From JASJBU01 sp965372385 (GTDB lineage: Bacteria > Pseudomonadota > Gammaproteobacteria > Chromatiales > Chromatiaceae), in assembly GCA_965372385.1 (NCBI GenBank), contig CBDVCD010000016.1, positions 1 through 27,449 on the forward strand: a DNA stretch of 27,449 nt, written 5' to 3'. The notes under the pieces are model-generated. The model made no database searches. It was given only the letters and a program-made list of their open reading frames with translations, and was not told the DNA's origin. This document shows, piece after piece, positions 1 to 7,620 of the stretch (its first letter is position 1; each line of letters opens with the position of its first letter). The translations under genes were made by a program, and so were the position numbers.

Positions 1-1465
1 GTATGACTATCCAGTGAGACAAAACCCCGCGCGGTGCTTCATGGAGACCAACACCTCGGACTTCCTCCTTGGGAAATTCCGGACGATTGTAGGTAGCGTA
101 ATCACCTTTACCGATATTCTCCATCAGCAAATGCCATTGCTTCTGGAGAGATTCGTATAAGACTGCAGTCCGCACACAACGAGCGGCATGACGGCCAATC
201 GTAGAATGTAAAGCATTGACGGATATTTCAGTGCCTGCAATCGTACTGGCCATTTTAAGGAATTTGTCAAGATTGCGAACTGTTGGTTCATGGCCGGCCG
301 CCACCATGCAAAGTACGTTTGCCAGGGGTCCAACCTGAACGCGATTATCGTAGAACGTTGGCGCCTTAACCCATGTGTACTTGGCATCATCTTGAAAATC
401 CGTATATTCAGGAATGGTCTCACCTTCATAGGGATGCAATGGCCCTTTGCCTCCCTGATACCAGGCATGTTTGACGCTTTCCTTCACACCTTTTTCAAAG
501 TATTCATCATTGTGACCGGTAATGGATTTGAATTGATCCATGTTGGCGTTGGGAATATAGCCACCCGGTAGGTCGAATTTTGTGCCTTTGCTGTCCAAAG
601 GAAGATCCGGAACGGCAAGATAATTTTTTACCCCAGCCCCATAATTCGTCCAATCCGCATACAAGGCGCCGATTACCGCGACATCGACCATATAGACCTT
701 ATGGATGAAATCACCGATCTCATCGATGATATTCTTGATGTAGTAGAGTCGTTCTAAAGTCAGCGTGGACTGGCTGTCGAGATTGATCGGATTGGCAACG
801 CCCCCCACGGCAAGATTTTGAATATGCGGGGTTTTGGATCCCAAGATGGATACGATTTTGTTGGCGCGGCGTTGATAGTCCAATGCCTGGAAATAGTGTG
901 CCACTGCGATCAGATTGATCTCAGGAGGCAATTTCATCGCGGGATGATTCCAGTAGCCACTGGCGAAGATACCCAGTTGTCCACTTTCGACAAAGTCTTT
1001 CAGTCTGGTTTGAATCTCGCGAAAATGCTGTTGGCTATTCATAGGCCAGTCGGAAAGACTTTGAGCGGTTTTCGCTGCTTTCGCCGGATCGGCCTGCAAG
1101 GCAGAGAGGATATCGACCCAATCTAATGCCGATAGATGATAAAAGTGAACGATATGATCGTGCACGGAGTGTGCCGCAATGATTAAGTTCCTGATATATT
1201 GGGCATTGAGTGGTATTTCCATATCCAAGGCATTCTCTACCGCGCGTACCGATGCAATGGCATGTACCGTTGTGCACACACCACAAATGCGCTGGGCAAA
1301 TATCCAGGCGTCCCTGGGGTCGCGCCCTTGCAGGATCAATTCAATTCCTCGCCACATCTGACCGGAAGACCAGGCCTTGGTTACCTTGCCATCATCGACT
1401 TCACAATCGATGCGCAAATGGCCCTCAATTCTTGTCATCGGATCTATAACGATTCTTTTAGCCAC
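1..1465 (-). CDS. hybC: [NiFe] hydrogenase large subunit HybC, partial (C-terminus off the left edge)
   Basis: Catalytic subunit of a membrane-associated uptake hydrogenase, which splits H2 at the Ni-Fe site in the periplasm. The reverse strand reads open from the GTG at 1465 to base 1 (488 codons). The N-terminus contains DPMTRIEGH and the L1 motif RICGVC, giving two Ni-Fe ligand cysteines at about residues 61 and 64. The stretch EAPRG near the left edge is also typical of the family. The C-terminal DPCxxC ligand pair and the processing site lie outside the window. A second GTG at 1471 has only one base between it and AGGAG; the GTG at 1465 has about 7, so I chose 1465. It is the last visible gene of hybO-A-B-C, in the same order as E. 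coli hydrogenase-2. Family assignment is firm; the Hyd-2 (group 1c) subgroup rests mainly on gene order. Confidence 0.95.
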   Translation of the reverse strand, partial: MAKRIVIDPMTRIEGHLRIDCEVDDGKVTKAWSSGQMWRGIELILQGRDPRDAWIFAQRICGVCTTVHAIASVRAVENALDMEIPLNAQYIRNLIIAAHSVHDHIVHFYHLSALDWVDILSALQADPAKAAKTAQSLSDWPMNSQQHFREIQTRLKDFVESGQLGIFASGYWNHPAMKLPPEINLIAVAHYFQALDYQRRANKIVSILGSKTPHIQNLAVGGVANPINLDSQSTLTLERLYYIKNIIDEIGDFIHKVYMVDVAVIGALYADWTNYGAGVKNYLAVPDLPLDSKGTKFDLPGGYIPNANMDQFKSITGHNDEYFEKGVKESVKHAWYQGGKGPLHPYEGETIPEYTDFQDDAKYTWVKAPTFYDNRVQVGPLANVLCMVAAGHEPTVRNLDKFLKMASTIAGTEISVNALHSTIGRHAARCVRTAVLYESLQKQWHLLMENIGKGDYATYNRPEFPKEEVRGVGLHEAPRGVLSHWIVI

Positions 1466-1520
1466 GGTCACACTCCTGTTATTTTAGTTGGACGTGCCAA
1501 GTGTATTTTTCTGTTTCTGT

Positions 1521-1555
1521 GCTCTGATAAGGCCAAGGATGGCTTTTATCAGAGC
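1521..1555 (-). promoter_or_regulatory. Intercistronic hairpin between hybB and hybC
   Basis: GCTCTGATAA at 1521-1530 is a perfect 10-base inverted repeat of TTATCAGAGC at 1546-1555, with a 15-base loop. It fills much of the 94-base gap between hybB and hybC. No T-run follows it in the direction of transcription, so it does not look like an intrinsic terminator. An mRNA-stabilising or processing hairpin, setting hybC levels relative to the upstream genes, is an inference. Confidence 0.5.
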
Positions 1556-1559
1556 CTTC

Positions 1560-2696
1560 TTAAGTGGCTTCGACTCGATGTAATACAGGAAGATGCTTAA
1601 CAAAAACCAAGTACAAAGCGATCTCGAGAGAAAACATGCCAATCGTTATCAAGAGTTCCACAACGGAGGGAAAGTAGTGCCAATCAGGACCAGGATCATA
1701 ACCAATGAGATAGGTATTCAGTCGATAGATCGTACCCGCTACCAACAGACACACAGAGAGGATAAAAATTATCTGTCTATTGCTACGATTATTTCGATTC
1801 ATCATTAGAACGAACGGCACGATATACAACGCCATTTCAATCCAGAACATCAAAGCATCCGTTGTGTTCTCAAACGCATAACCCCAGGCGCCACGTAGCG
1901 TCAAGTCACCCAGACGAATCAGAATAAAGAGTCCAAGGAACAGAAACACGTAGCGGGATAACTTTTCGTACAGAGACGTCTCTGGAGGCCTGTTGAATCC
2001 CAATGAGGCAAAATTACCTTCGAACGGCACCAGGGCGGAACCCATCAATATCGCACTCATCAAGAACAACAAGGGTAATAATTGTGTTTGCCATAAAGGA
2101 GACAGTTTATGTCCAAAGAGGATTGCCATTGTTCCTAGTGACGATTGATGCATGGTAGGCAACAATATGCCGATGGCGATAAAAATGAAGAGTATTTTTG
2201 ATAATTTCCTGCGCACGTTATGCAGGCCAAATCTCTCCAGAAAGGCAGGTGTAAACTCGATCCACACGACTACCGTATACGCCATGACACATATTGCGAC
2301 CTCGAACATAACGGAATTGGGTTGCATGTACCAAGGCAGCAGTAGGTTATAGAACAACCAATATCTGCCTAAATCGACCATCACAGACATACCAGCGAGG
2401 GTATAGCCAAATAAGCCGGCAAGTATTGCCGGCCGCACCAGAGGATGATATTCACCACGGTTCATGACGTGGACCGTCAATGCCAAAGCAAAACCTGCAC
2501 AGCCAAATCCAGTGCTCACTATGACATCCATGACAATCCAAATCCCCCAAGGGTAACCATCATTCAGATTGGAAGATGCACCAATGCCATAGATGAATCG
2601 ATAGGCAATCAGGCAAATGCCAATAAGGGCGAGTAACGCGAACAGATTGAATGGTTTGGTGAGTAACTTTCCACCTATGGGATGATATTCACTCAT
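1560..2696 (-). CDS. hybB: Hydrogenase-2 integral membrane subunit HybB (NrfD family)
   Basis: Membrane subunit that passes electrons from the hydrogenase iron-sulfur chain to the quinone pool. The 378-residue product is very hydrophobic, with roughly ten predicted membrane segments along its length (for example around LFALLALIGICLIAYRFIYG near the N-terminus). It has no cofactor-binding cysteine motifs, as expected for NrfD/HybB proteins, and the length fits the family. The ATG at 2696 overlaps the TGA of hybA by four bases (ATGA), indicating translational coupling. A 94-base gap with a hairpin separates it from hybC. Assignment rests on membrane topology plus its place between hybA and hybC. 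Confidence 0.92.
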   Translation of the reverse strand: MSEYHPIGGKLLTKPFNLFALLALIGICLIAYRFIYGIGASSNLNDGYPWGIWIVMDVIVSTGFGCAGFALALTVHVMNRGEYHPLVRPAILAGLFGYTLAGMSVMVDLGRYWLFYNLLLPWYMQPNSVMFEVAICVMAYTVVVWIEFTPAFLERFGLHNVRRKLSKILFIFIAIGILLPTMHQSSLGTMAILFGHKLSPLWQTQLLPLLFLMSAILMGSALVPFEGNFASLGFNRPPETSLYEKLSRYVFLFLGLFILIRLGDLTLRGAWGYAFENTTDALMFWIEMALYIVPFVLMMNRNNRSNRQIIFILSVCLLVAGTIYRLNTYLIGYDPGPDWHYFPSVVELLITIGMFSLEIALYLVFVKHLPVLHRVEAT

Positions 2697-3694
2697 GATT
2701 TATCCCCCTTTGATGCGGTTACGGATTCATCACCCTCGTCCTCATCTTTTGTGGTCCGTTTTACAGCGACCAACAGTCCGCTAAACAGAACAAGCGGCAG
2801 CGCAAACCAATGGTATAGCGTATGTTGAATTCCTTCCGTAATAGCCGCATAAGCATAATCAGGCACATTGGTCGGCAGACCCAGCTTGTCGAATGGTACC
2901 GCTGAAAGATAGATGACCTGTGTGCCACCTAGCTCTTTCTCCCCGTAGATTGATTGCTGGTACTCAGAAATAGCCGCTTCGTGTGGGGGTTGGTCACCAC
3001 CAAGCTTGCCGCGTGGGAAAATATAGGACTCACCAGGTTTTGCTTCTAGACGTCGTTTGGCTTCCGCTTTAAGATCCTCCATCGGGCCAAATAGAGAAGC
3101 ACCTGTTGGGCAAACATCACAACAGGCGGGTATCTGCCCTTTCGCTTGCAGGTGGGAGCAGAATTGACATTTCTGAATCTGCCCAAATGCGTTGTCATAC
3201 TCATATTTTGGTATTGAAAAAGGACAACCCGCAACGCAATATCGACAACCAATACAACGATCCGGATGGTGGCTTACAATGCCAGTCAATGGATCTTTCG
3301 TCATTGCCGAAACTGGACATGCGGATACGCAAGAAGGGTCCACGCAGTGCAGGCAATGGCTCTTCATGAAGGCATAACCATCGAGTTCCTGATCCTTTTG
3401 CTCGCGGGTTCCATTTCGATATAACTTGATTACATTCAAGGTGGATCCGGATGTATCCAACGGGGTGTCATACATCCGTTGCCCTGATCCGGCAAACTCT
3501 GGTGGCATATCGTTTGCCTGCTTGCAGGCCACCATACATGCCTTGCAGCCGATACACAGTGTCGAATCATAGAGCATACCCACTGCCTGCGGCGGCATCT
3601 TTAACGGTTCACGCATAATGGCCTGTGCGCTATCCGTACAAGCTAAAGCTCCGGCGCCTACCGTGGCGGCTTTGAGAAAATCTCTTCTTTTCAT
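2693..3694 (-). CDS. hybA: Hydrogenase-2 ferredoxin-like electron-transfer subunit HybA
   Basis: Periplasmic iron-sulfur protein linking the hydrogenase small subunit to HybB. The 333-residue product starts with a twin-arginine signal (MKRRDFLK) and a short hydrophobic alanine-rich stretch. It then carries four cysteine groups for [4Fe-4S] clusters: CIGCKACMVAC, HCxxCxxxxC followed by CP, CIGCRYCVAGCP, and CQFC with the later CCDVCP. A hydrophobic segment near residues 290-310 (FALPLVLFSGLLVAV) would anchor the C-terminus in the membrane, as in E. coli HybA. It begins 15 bases after hybO and overlaps hybB by four bases. All expected cluster ligands appear present. Confidence 0.93.
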   Translation of the reverse strand: MKRRDFLKAATVGAGALACTDSAQAIMREPLKMPPQAVGMLYDSTLCIGCKACMVACKQANDMPPEFAGSGQRMYDTPLDTSGSTLNVIKLYRNGTREQKDQELDGYAFMKSHCLHCVDPSCVSACPVSAMTKDPLTGIVSHHPDRCIGCRYCVAGCPFSIPKYEYDNAFGQIQKCQFCSHLQAKGQIPACCDVCPTGASLFGPMEDLKAEAKRRLEAKPGESYIFPRGKLGGDQPPHEAAISEYQQSIYGEKELGGTQVIYLSAVPFDKLGLPTNVPDYAYAAITEGIQHTLYHWFALPLVLFSGLLVAVKRTTKDEDEGDESVTASKGDKS

Positions 3695-3709
3695 CGCAGC
3701 ATCCTCGAC

Positions 3710-4861
3710 TCATTCATCTTTCGATGGGGAATCTGATGAAGCATCATCACTTTTACCCAAACGGCTCGCGATAACAGTGCCCGCACCGACAGCGGCTCCA
3801 ATAACACCAGCAGCAAGTGCCGCTGCTCCCGCGGATACACCTTCTCCTTTTGACTGGAATATGTCGGTAAATGCATTCGGTGGCGTCACCTCTGTAACAT
3901 CTGAAAGCTCATGAATGGCTTTGGTGAAACCAACGCCCTGCTCAGTACAACCGATACAGGGGTGTCCAGTACCGACTGGCCAGGCACCCGAGCCTACCTC
4001 GCCAAACAGGATGGCTGGACAATTCGCATAGGTTTCCGGCCCCTTACACCCCATCTTATAGAGGCACCATCCCTGGCGATGACCTTCATCGCCAAATTCG
4101 ATGGCAAAACGCCCGGCATCATAATGAGGTCTACGCTCGCAGTTCTCATGGATGAGCTGACCGTAGGCGAATTTAGGCCGCCCCTTGCTATCCAATTCAG
4201 GCAAACGCTCAAAGGTTAGGATATACAGGATGGTGGATAAAAAATTATAGGGATTCGGCGGACAACCGGGGATGTTGATAATCGGCTTATCCTTGATGAT
4301 CTCGTTTAATCCCTTTGCACCCGTTGGATTGGGTCGGCTGGCAGGAATTCCGCCCCAGGCCGCACAGGACCCGATGGCAATAATCGCCCCGGCATCGGCC
4401 ACTGCCTCTTGCACATGTTCCAGGATGGTTTTATTGGCAACCTTACAATAGATGCCACCGTCCTTTGTTGGGATAGAGCCATCGACGACCAGGATATATT
4501 TGCCCTTGTTGGCTTGCATCGATGCATGTTTATAGGCTTCGGCCTGATGTCCCGCCCCGGCGGATAACGCCTCATGGTAGTCGAGTGAAATGGATTCCAG
4601 GATTAATTGATCCAGGGTGGGATGTGTCGAGCGGAGTAAGGATTCCGTACAACCGGTGCACTCCTGTGCCGATATCCAGATGACAGGTGGTCGCTGTGGA
4701 TTGGTGGCGGCTTCGGCAATTCTCAGACTCATTGCCGAGGATAATCCCATCGTCGCGGCAACGCCGGTACAGAATTTCAGAAATTCGCGCCTGCTGATAC
4801 CGCCCAGGGTTTGTTCTTGACCGGCGAGATCAGCGCGTGGTGCAACCCACTTAGACATCAT
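3710..4861 (-). CDS. hybO: [NiFe] hydrogenase small subunit HybO, Tat-exported
   Basis: Electron-transfer subunit that binds the large subunit and carries iron-sulfur clusters. I place the start at the ATG at 4861 (MMSK...), 5-8 bases after a strong GGGGAGG, rather than at an in-frame TTG at 4900 that lacks such a site. This gives 383 residues. A twin-arginine motif, SRREFLKF, is at about residues 23-30. It is followed by the proximal-cluster start CTGCTES, further cysteine groups (IPGCPPNP, GCKGPETYANCP, HPCIGCTE), and a C-terminal hydrophobic, glycine/alanine-rich segment likely to be a membrane tail. It is the first gene of the operon. The large subunit has no Tat signal of its own and would be exported with this protein. 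Confidence 0.95.
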   Translation of the reverse strand: MMSKWVAPRADLAGQEQTLGGISRREFLKFCTGVAATMGLSSAMSLRIAEAATNPQRPPVIWISAQECTGCTESLLRSTHPTLDQLILESISLDYHEALSAGAGHQAEAYKHASMQANKGKYILVVDGSIPTKDGGIYCKVANKTILEHVQEAVADAGAIIAIGSCAAWGGIPASRPNPTGAKGLNEIIKDKPIINIPGCPPNPYNFLSTILYILTFERLPELDSKGRPKFAYGQLIHENCERRPHYDAGRFAIEFGDEGHRQGWCLYKMGCKGPETYANCPAILFGEVGSGAWPVGTGHPCIGCTEQGVGFTKAIHELSDVTEVTPPNAFTDIFQSKGEGVSAGAAALAAGVIGAAVGAGTVIASRLGKSDDASSDSPSKDE

Positions 4862-5047
4862 ATTTGCCTCCCCATGGGACAAGCCGCCATTATCTGGCAA
4901 TAGCTATAGGTACAACGTTAAAAAACGCTATCGGCAAATACGCTGGCAACAATTCCTCTAATATAGCTGCAAAAATCGTGAATACCTTGGATACCCTTAT
5001 CCGTAGTAATTTTAATTTCACGACATGGATAATAAATTTCTTAGTTC

Positions 5048-5063
5048 ATTATAAGAACTACAA
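5048..5063 (-). promoter_or_regulatory. Candidate -10 elements for the hyb operon
   Basis: On the minus strand, 5053-5048 reads TATAAT. A weaker TGTAGT lies at 5063-5058. With the weaker box and a start near 5051, the FNR-like site would be centred 41.5 bases upstream, the classic activating position. With TATAAT it would be near -51.5. Neither start has been shown; this is pattern matching only. Confidence 0.3.
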
Positions 5064-5085
5064 CGGCTCTCGTAACTCATGCCAT

Positions 5086-5099
5086 TTGACTTCGATCAA
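5086..5099. promoter_or_regulatory. FNR/ANR-like operator upstream of hybO
   Basis: The sequence TTGACTTCGATCAA matches the FNR consensus TTGAT-N4-ATCAA at nine of ten defined positions. It lies 225 bases upstream of the hybO start in the hydrogenase promoter region, so oxygen-responsive activation is plausible. No FNR gene is in the window, and the site is not experimentally supported. Confidence 0.5.
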
Positions 5100-5210
5100 T
5101 TTGTACAGAAAATGACCAAGTTATTAAAACAAAAGATGCGCTAAATCAATTAGATATTAATGAAATAAGAAAATAATTCATCTTTCAATTAGGGTTATTA
5201 TTTGGGCACC

Positions 5211-5308
5211 ATGGGAAATGCCCGGGCTTTTGCCGCATGGTTCCTGATGGGGAACCTGGTTAGGCTTCTTGGTATTTACCCATGCTGTTTTTTTGAATCG
5301 GCAGCATG
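5211..5308 (+). ncRNA. Unassigned structured RNA-like element with terminator-like 3' end
   Basis: A long closing stem pairs 5211-5222 (ATGGGAAATGCC) with 5271-5283 (GGTATTTACCCAT), with one bulged base and one G-U pair. Inside it, GGTTCC (5239-5244) pairs with GGAACC (5251-5256) around a 6-base loop, and GCC (5232-5234) can pair with GGC (5263-5265). Four bases after the closing stem come seven Ts (5288-5294). A second hairpin, CATGCTG (5281-5287) with CAGCATG (5302-5308), shares three bases with the closing stem, so the two cannot both form fully. It could be a small RNA with its terminator, or a leader acting on the gene at 5446. I could not match it to a known riboswitch class from memory. 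Confidence 0.4.
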
Positions 5309-5445
5309 CGTTGATGATCAGATGATTTGTTCAATATAGATCTGTTAATTGTCATTTCGCTTGCTAAAATAAAACATAGAATAAAAGTACGCTTCAACAG
5401 GTTGTTTGTTGTTCTGCTCTGACAAGGAAGAAGCAAATAACGCCA

Positions 5446-6390
5446 TTGAACAAGCTAACAGATAACACACTTGCCTGTTTAGGTTATTTCCAGAATCTGT
5501 GGGAGCAGCTGCTGCTACAGATGGAGAAGCGCAGGTTGGAAAAACACCGGGAGCGGCATGATCTGAAGAGAATATGTGGCGCGGTGGAAGCCATCGTCGA
5601 AGGTACGGATGCGCGCCTGCGCGGTGTCTGCAATTATCAGAAGCAACTGCGCGAGTGTGCCTGCAAGCTGCTCATCCATATTGAGGAGCTTGTCGATTCA
5701 ATACCGCCTCCCGTAGTAGTGGACAGCAACTCGCTGGTCCATGATCCACTGGTTCGCACCCTCTTCTCGGATGATGAAACAACCCAGCGGCTGTTGATTC
5801 GAAACAGGGATATCCACAGATATTTTAACGCAGTCGATCAGGCTACCAGGGATGAAGTCTTCGCACTGCTGCTGCTTCATCACAAGGAAAAGACCATCCT
5901 GGGCACAGAGATGCGCGGTGAAATGATCATGAGGGAGGTACGCCAGACGATCTTGTGTTTTTACGGTCATCGGCTGGTCGGTCTCAGTCCAAGCGAGGAG
6001 GCGGTGCGAATAGAGATGATCATTACCCTGTTCGAATGTGTACTCAGGTACATAAAAAGCCAGTATATCGAGCTTAAGAAAGATCTGCTGAAGCAGCAGA
6101 GTAACTATTTGCTTAATCATCCTGAAGAGAATATCAATAATCCTGAAGTTTATATTAAGCTGTTAGTACAACAACTCAACTTTCCCCAACAACTCGTCAA
6201 ACTAAAGGAAAATTGTGTGCGAATGAGCAAGATGGGCGTCAAGCTACCGCTGGATTCCCCCTTATCCTCCAATCTGATACGGCTCCATGAACTGCAGGTC
6301 GCGGATGATGAAACAAGCCTGGTGAGGATGATACGTTACCCAAGGGATGGACTTTCAGATAGAACCCCCTCAAGGGCGATCGGTATTTGA
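5446..6390 (+). CDS. Unrecognised conserved-looking cytoplasmic protein, 314 aa
   Basis: I do not recognise this protein. The product is highly charged and leucine-rich, has no signal peptide or membrane segment, and looks mostly alpha-helical, with a basic helix (MEKRRLEKHRERHDLKR) near residues 26-42. Scattered cysteines (for example RECACK near residue 69) do not form an obvious metal site. The start is a TTG with AAGGAAGAAG about 15 bases upstream, a loose arrangement; an ATG near residue 26 is a possible alternative. It stands alone, divergent from the hyb operon and converging on the helix-hairpin-helix gene. A link to hydrogen metabolism is suggested only by position. Confidence 0.75.
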   Translation: MNKLTDNTLACLGYFQNLWEQLLLQMEKRRLEKHRERHDLKRICGAVEAIVEGTDARLRGVCNYQKQLRECACKLLIHIEELVDSIPPPVVVDSNSLVHDPLVRTLFSDDETTQRLLIRNRDIHRYFNAVDQATRDEVFALLLLHHKEKTILGTEMRGEMIMREVRQTILCFYGHRLVGLSPSEEAVRIEMIITLFECVLRYIKSQYIELKKDLLKQQSNYLLNHPEENINNPEVYIKLLVQQLNFPQQLVKLKENCVRMSKMGVKLPLDSPLSSNLIRLHELQVADDETSLVRMIRYPRDGLSDRTPSRAIGI

Positions 6391-6445
6391 TAAAACTGGA
6401 TTCGGCAGGAGATCTGGCCTCACTAAACAGCGCATCCTGAGTCGG

Positions 6446-7294
6446 TCAAGGCTGATAATGGCGAAGGCACTCGTTTTCACGTCCACGCACCACCCGCCTG
6501 CCCAGTAGTGGACCGCGGGTCTCGGTGACCAGGGTATGCTGGCCTTCCTGGTGGTGATCGTCATAGAAATAGATGATCACCCAGTCATCGGTCTTCTTGA
6601 GCTGATGGGCGAGGGCGGTGTTGGAGAACATGACGGTGAAGTGCCAGCCCGCTTTTTCCGTATGCAGGATCGGCAACCAGGCCTTGGCCTGCGGATTAAA
6701 GCGTTTGGGGGCGATCTTGGTTAATTCTCCCGCAAAGGCCTGCTCCAGGTAGAGACGGTCCACCTCCAGCAGGAGTGACACATCCGGCCCCTCTACAGTT
6801 ACCGGCCGTCGATCACGGCGGGCCCGACCGAGCATGGTGGTCAGTGAGGCGCGCAGAGCGGTCAGGCGACGCGCGCCGATACCTTTGAGCTTCTCAAGGG
6901 TGCCGTCAAAAGCGGCATTCTCCAACGCCTCCAGGGTATCGATATGGAGTTCATCATGGATCTTTCCTGCCAGGTCAGGCCCTATACCCGGTACAGTCTG
7001 GAATAGATGAACAGGGTCCAGGCTGCCGCGCAGGCGGTCCAGCTGGGCCCAACGGCCCGTGGTGACGATCTCCGCGATAGCCGTGGCAATGCCCCGACCA
7101 ATCCCCGGCAGGGCCTCCAGGCCTTTGCTGCCCTCCTGTTCAAGGATCTCTCCCACCTCCTGTCTGAGTTCAGAGAGGGTGGTGGCTGCTTGGTGGTAAG
7201 CCTTGATGCGAAAGGTGTTGGCACCCTGTTGTTCGAGCAGGTCGGACATCTCCTGAAGCTTCATGGCGATCCGGCTATTGAAGGGTATGTTCAT
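6446..7294 (-). CDS. Helix-hairpin-helix DNA-binding protein resembling the N-terminus of PolX polymerases
   Basis: The first ~155 of 282 residues resemble the DNA-binding N-terminal domains of family X polymerases (COG1796 type). They include an NTFRIKAYHQAA segment (residues 26-37, the lyase-like 8-kDa domain) and three helix-hairpin-helix motifs at about residues 61-76 (LPGIGRGIA), 101-114 (VPGIGPDLAG) and 136-150 (LKGIGARRL). The remainder (about 170-282) lacks the polymerase palm aspartates and the PHP nuclease domain. Instead it contains a segment including KRFNPQAKAWLP and ends in a short beta-rich region. Likely role: binding structured or damaged DNA. The catalytic role is unknown. 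The ribosome-binding site is weak; a second ATG at residue 11 is possible. Confidence 0.8.
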   Translation of the reverse strand: MNIPFNSRIAMKLQEMSDLLEQQGANTFRIKAYHQAATTLSELRQEVGEILEQEGSKGLEALPGIGRGIATAIAEIVTTGRWAQLDRLRGSLDPVHLFQTVPGIGPDLAGKIHDELHIDTLEALENAAFDGTLEKLKGIGARRLTALRASLTTMLGRARRDRRPVTVEGPDVSLLLEVDRLYLEQAFAGELTKIAPKRFNPQAKAWLPILHTEKAGWHFTVMFSNTALAHQLKKTDDWVIIYFYDDHHQEGQHTLVTETRGPLLGRRVVRGRENECLRHYQP

Positions 7295-7595
7295 GATCGC
7301 CTGCTGAGTCAGGTATCAATAGTTGCAAAAGTAATCGTATACAGGCCCTCGCGACACGCTGTGAATACGTCCCTGTACGCTCGACGGCGGGCTCTGCCGT
7401 ACAGGGAAGTACAAATGCCGTGATTGCAGGATGCAAAGGAACGGCCCTCCCGCCAACGGTCGCGCTGGTCTGCATGCAATTACTTTCGGTACGATTAATA
7501 CCCTCTTGCCAGGAGGAGAGATAGGCCTGCTGCGCCTCGGTGAGCCGGTCGATGGTCCAGGGCAAGTCCCTTATCTCAAGGCTTAGTCCAGTCAT
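7275..7595 (-). CDS. Doubtful small ORF overlapping a dispersed repeat
   Basis: The first ~40 residues (from MTGLSLEIRDLPWTIDRLTE) look protein-like. The C-terminal half is translated from the repeat core at 7354-7406 and is low in conviction. The ORF overlaps the start of the helix-hairpin-helix gene by 20 bases. Upstream there is only a weak AGTAAGA. It may be a real small gene whose end was replaced by repeat insertion, or chance. The 326 bases between the two neighbouring genes hold nothing else I can name. Confidence 0.25.
   Translation of the reverse strand: MTGLSLEIRDLPWTIDRLTEAQQAYLSSWQEGINRTESNCMQTSATVGGRAVPLHPAITAFVLPCTAEPAVERTGTYSQRVARACIRLLLQLLIPDSAGDHEHTLQ
7354..7406. repeat. 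Dispersed repeat core with internal hairpin (copy 1)
   Basis: Bases 7354-7390 match 11639-11675 at 34 of 37 positions, in the same orientation. The copy contains a perfect 9-base inverted repeat, CCCTGTACG (7371-7379) with CGTACAGGG (7398-7406). Placement between genes and secondary structure are typical of REP/MITE-like intergenic repeats. From memory, similar sequences recur in several gammaproteobacterial genomes; I could not verify this here. Confidence 0.6.
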
Positions 7596-7620
7596 CGTTC
7601 TTACTGATGATGCGCACCGG

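Larger units (their letters stand above)
4862..5445. other. Long divergent intergenic region between hybO and the gene at 5446
   Basis: These 584 bases separate the minus-strand hydrogenase operon from a plus-strand gene. They are clearly more AT-rich than the flanking genes. I see no convincing protein gene. They contain the hybO ribosome-binding site, an FNR-like palindrome with candidate -10 elements, and a structured RNA-like element with a following T-run. Confidence 0.7.

Noticed and set aside
4974..4988. Possible sigma-54 promoter for hyb (minus strand, with TTGCA at the -12 side)
   Set aside because: The near-invariant GG of the -24 element is TT here, so the match is not credible.
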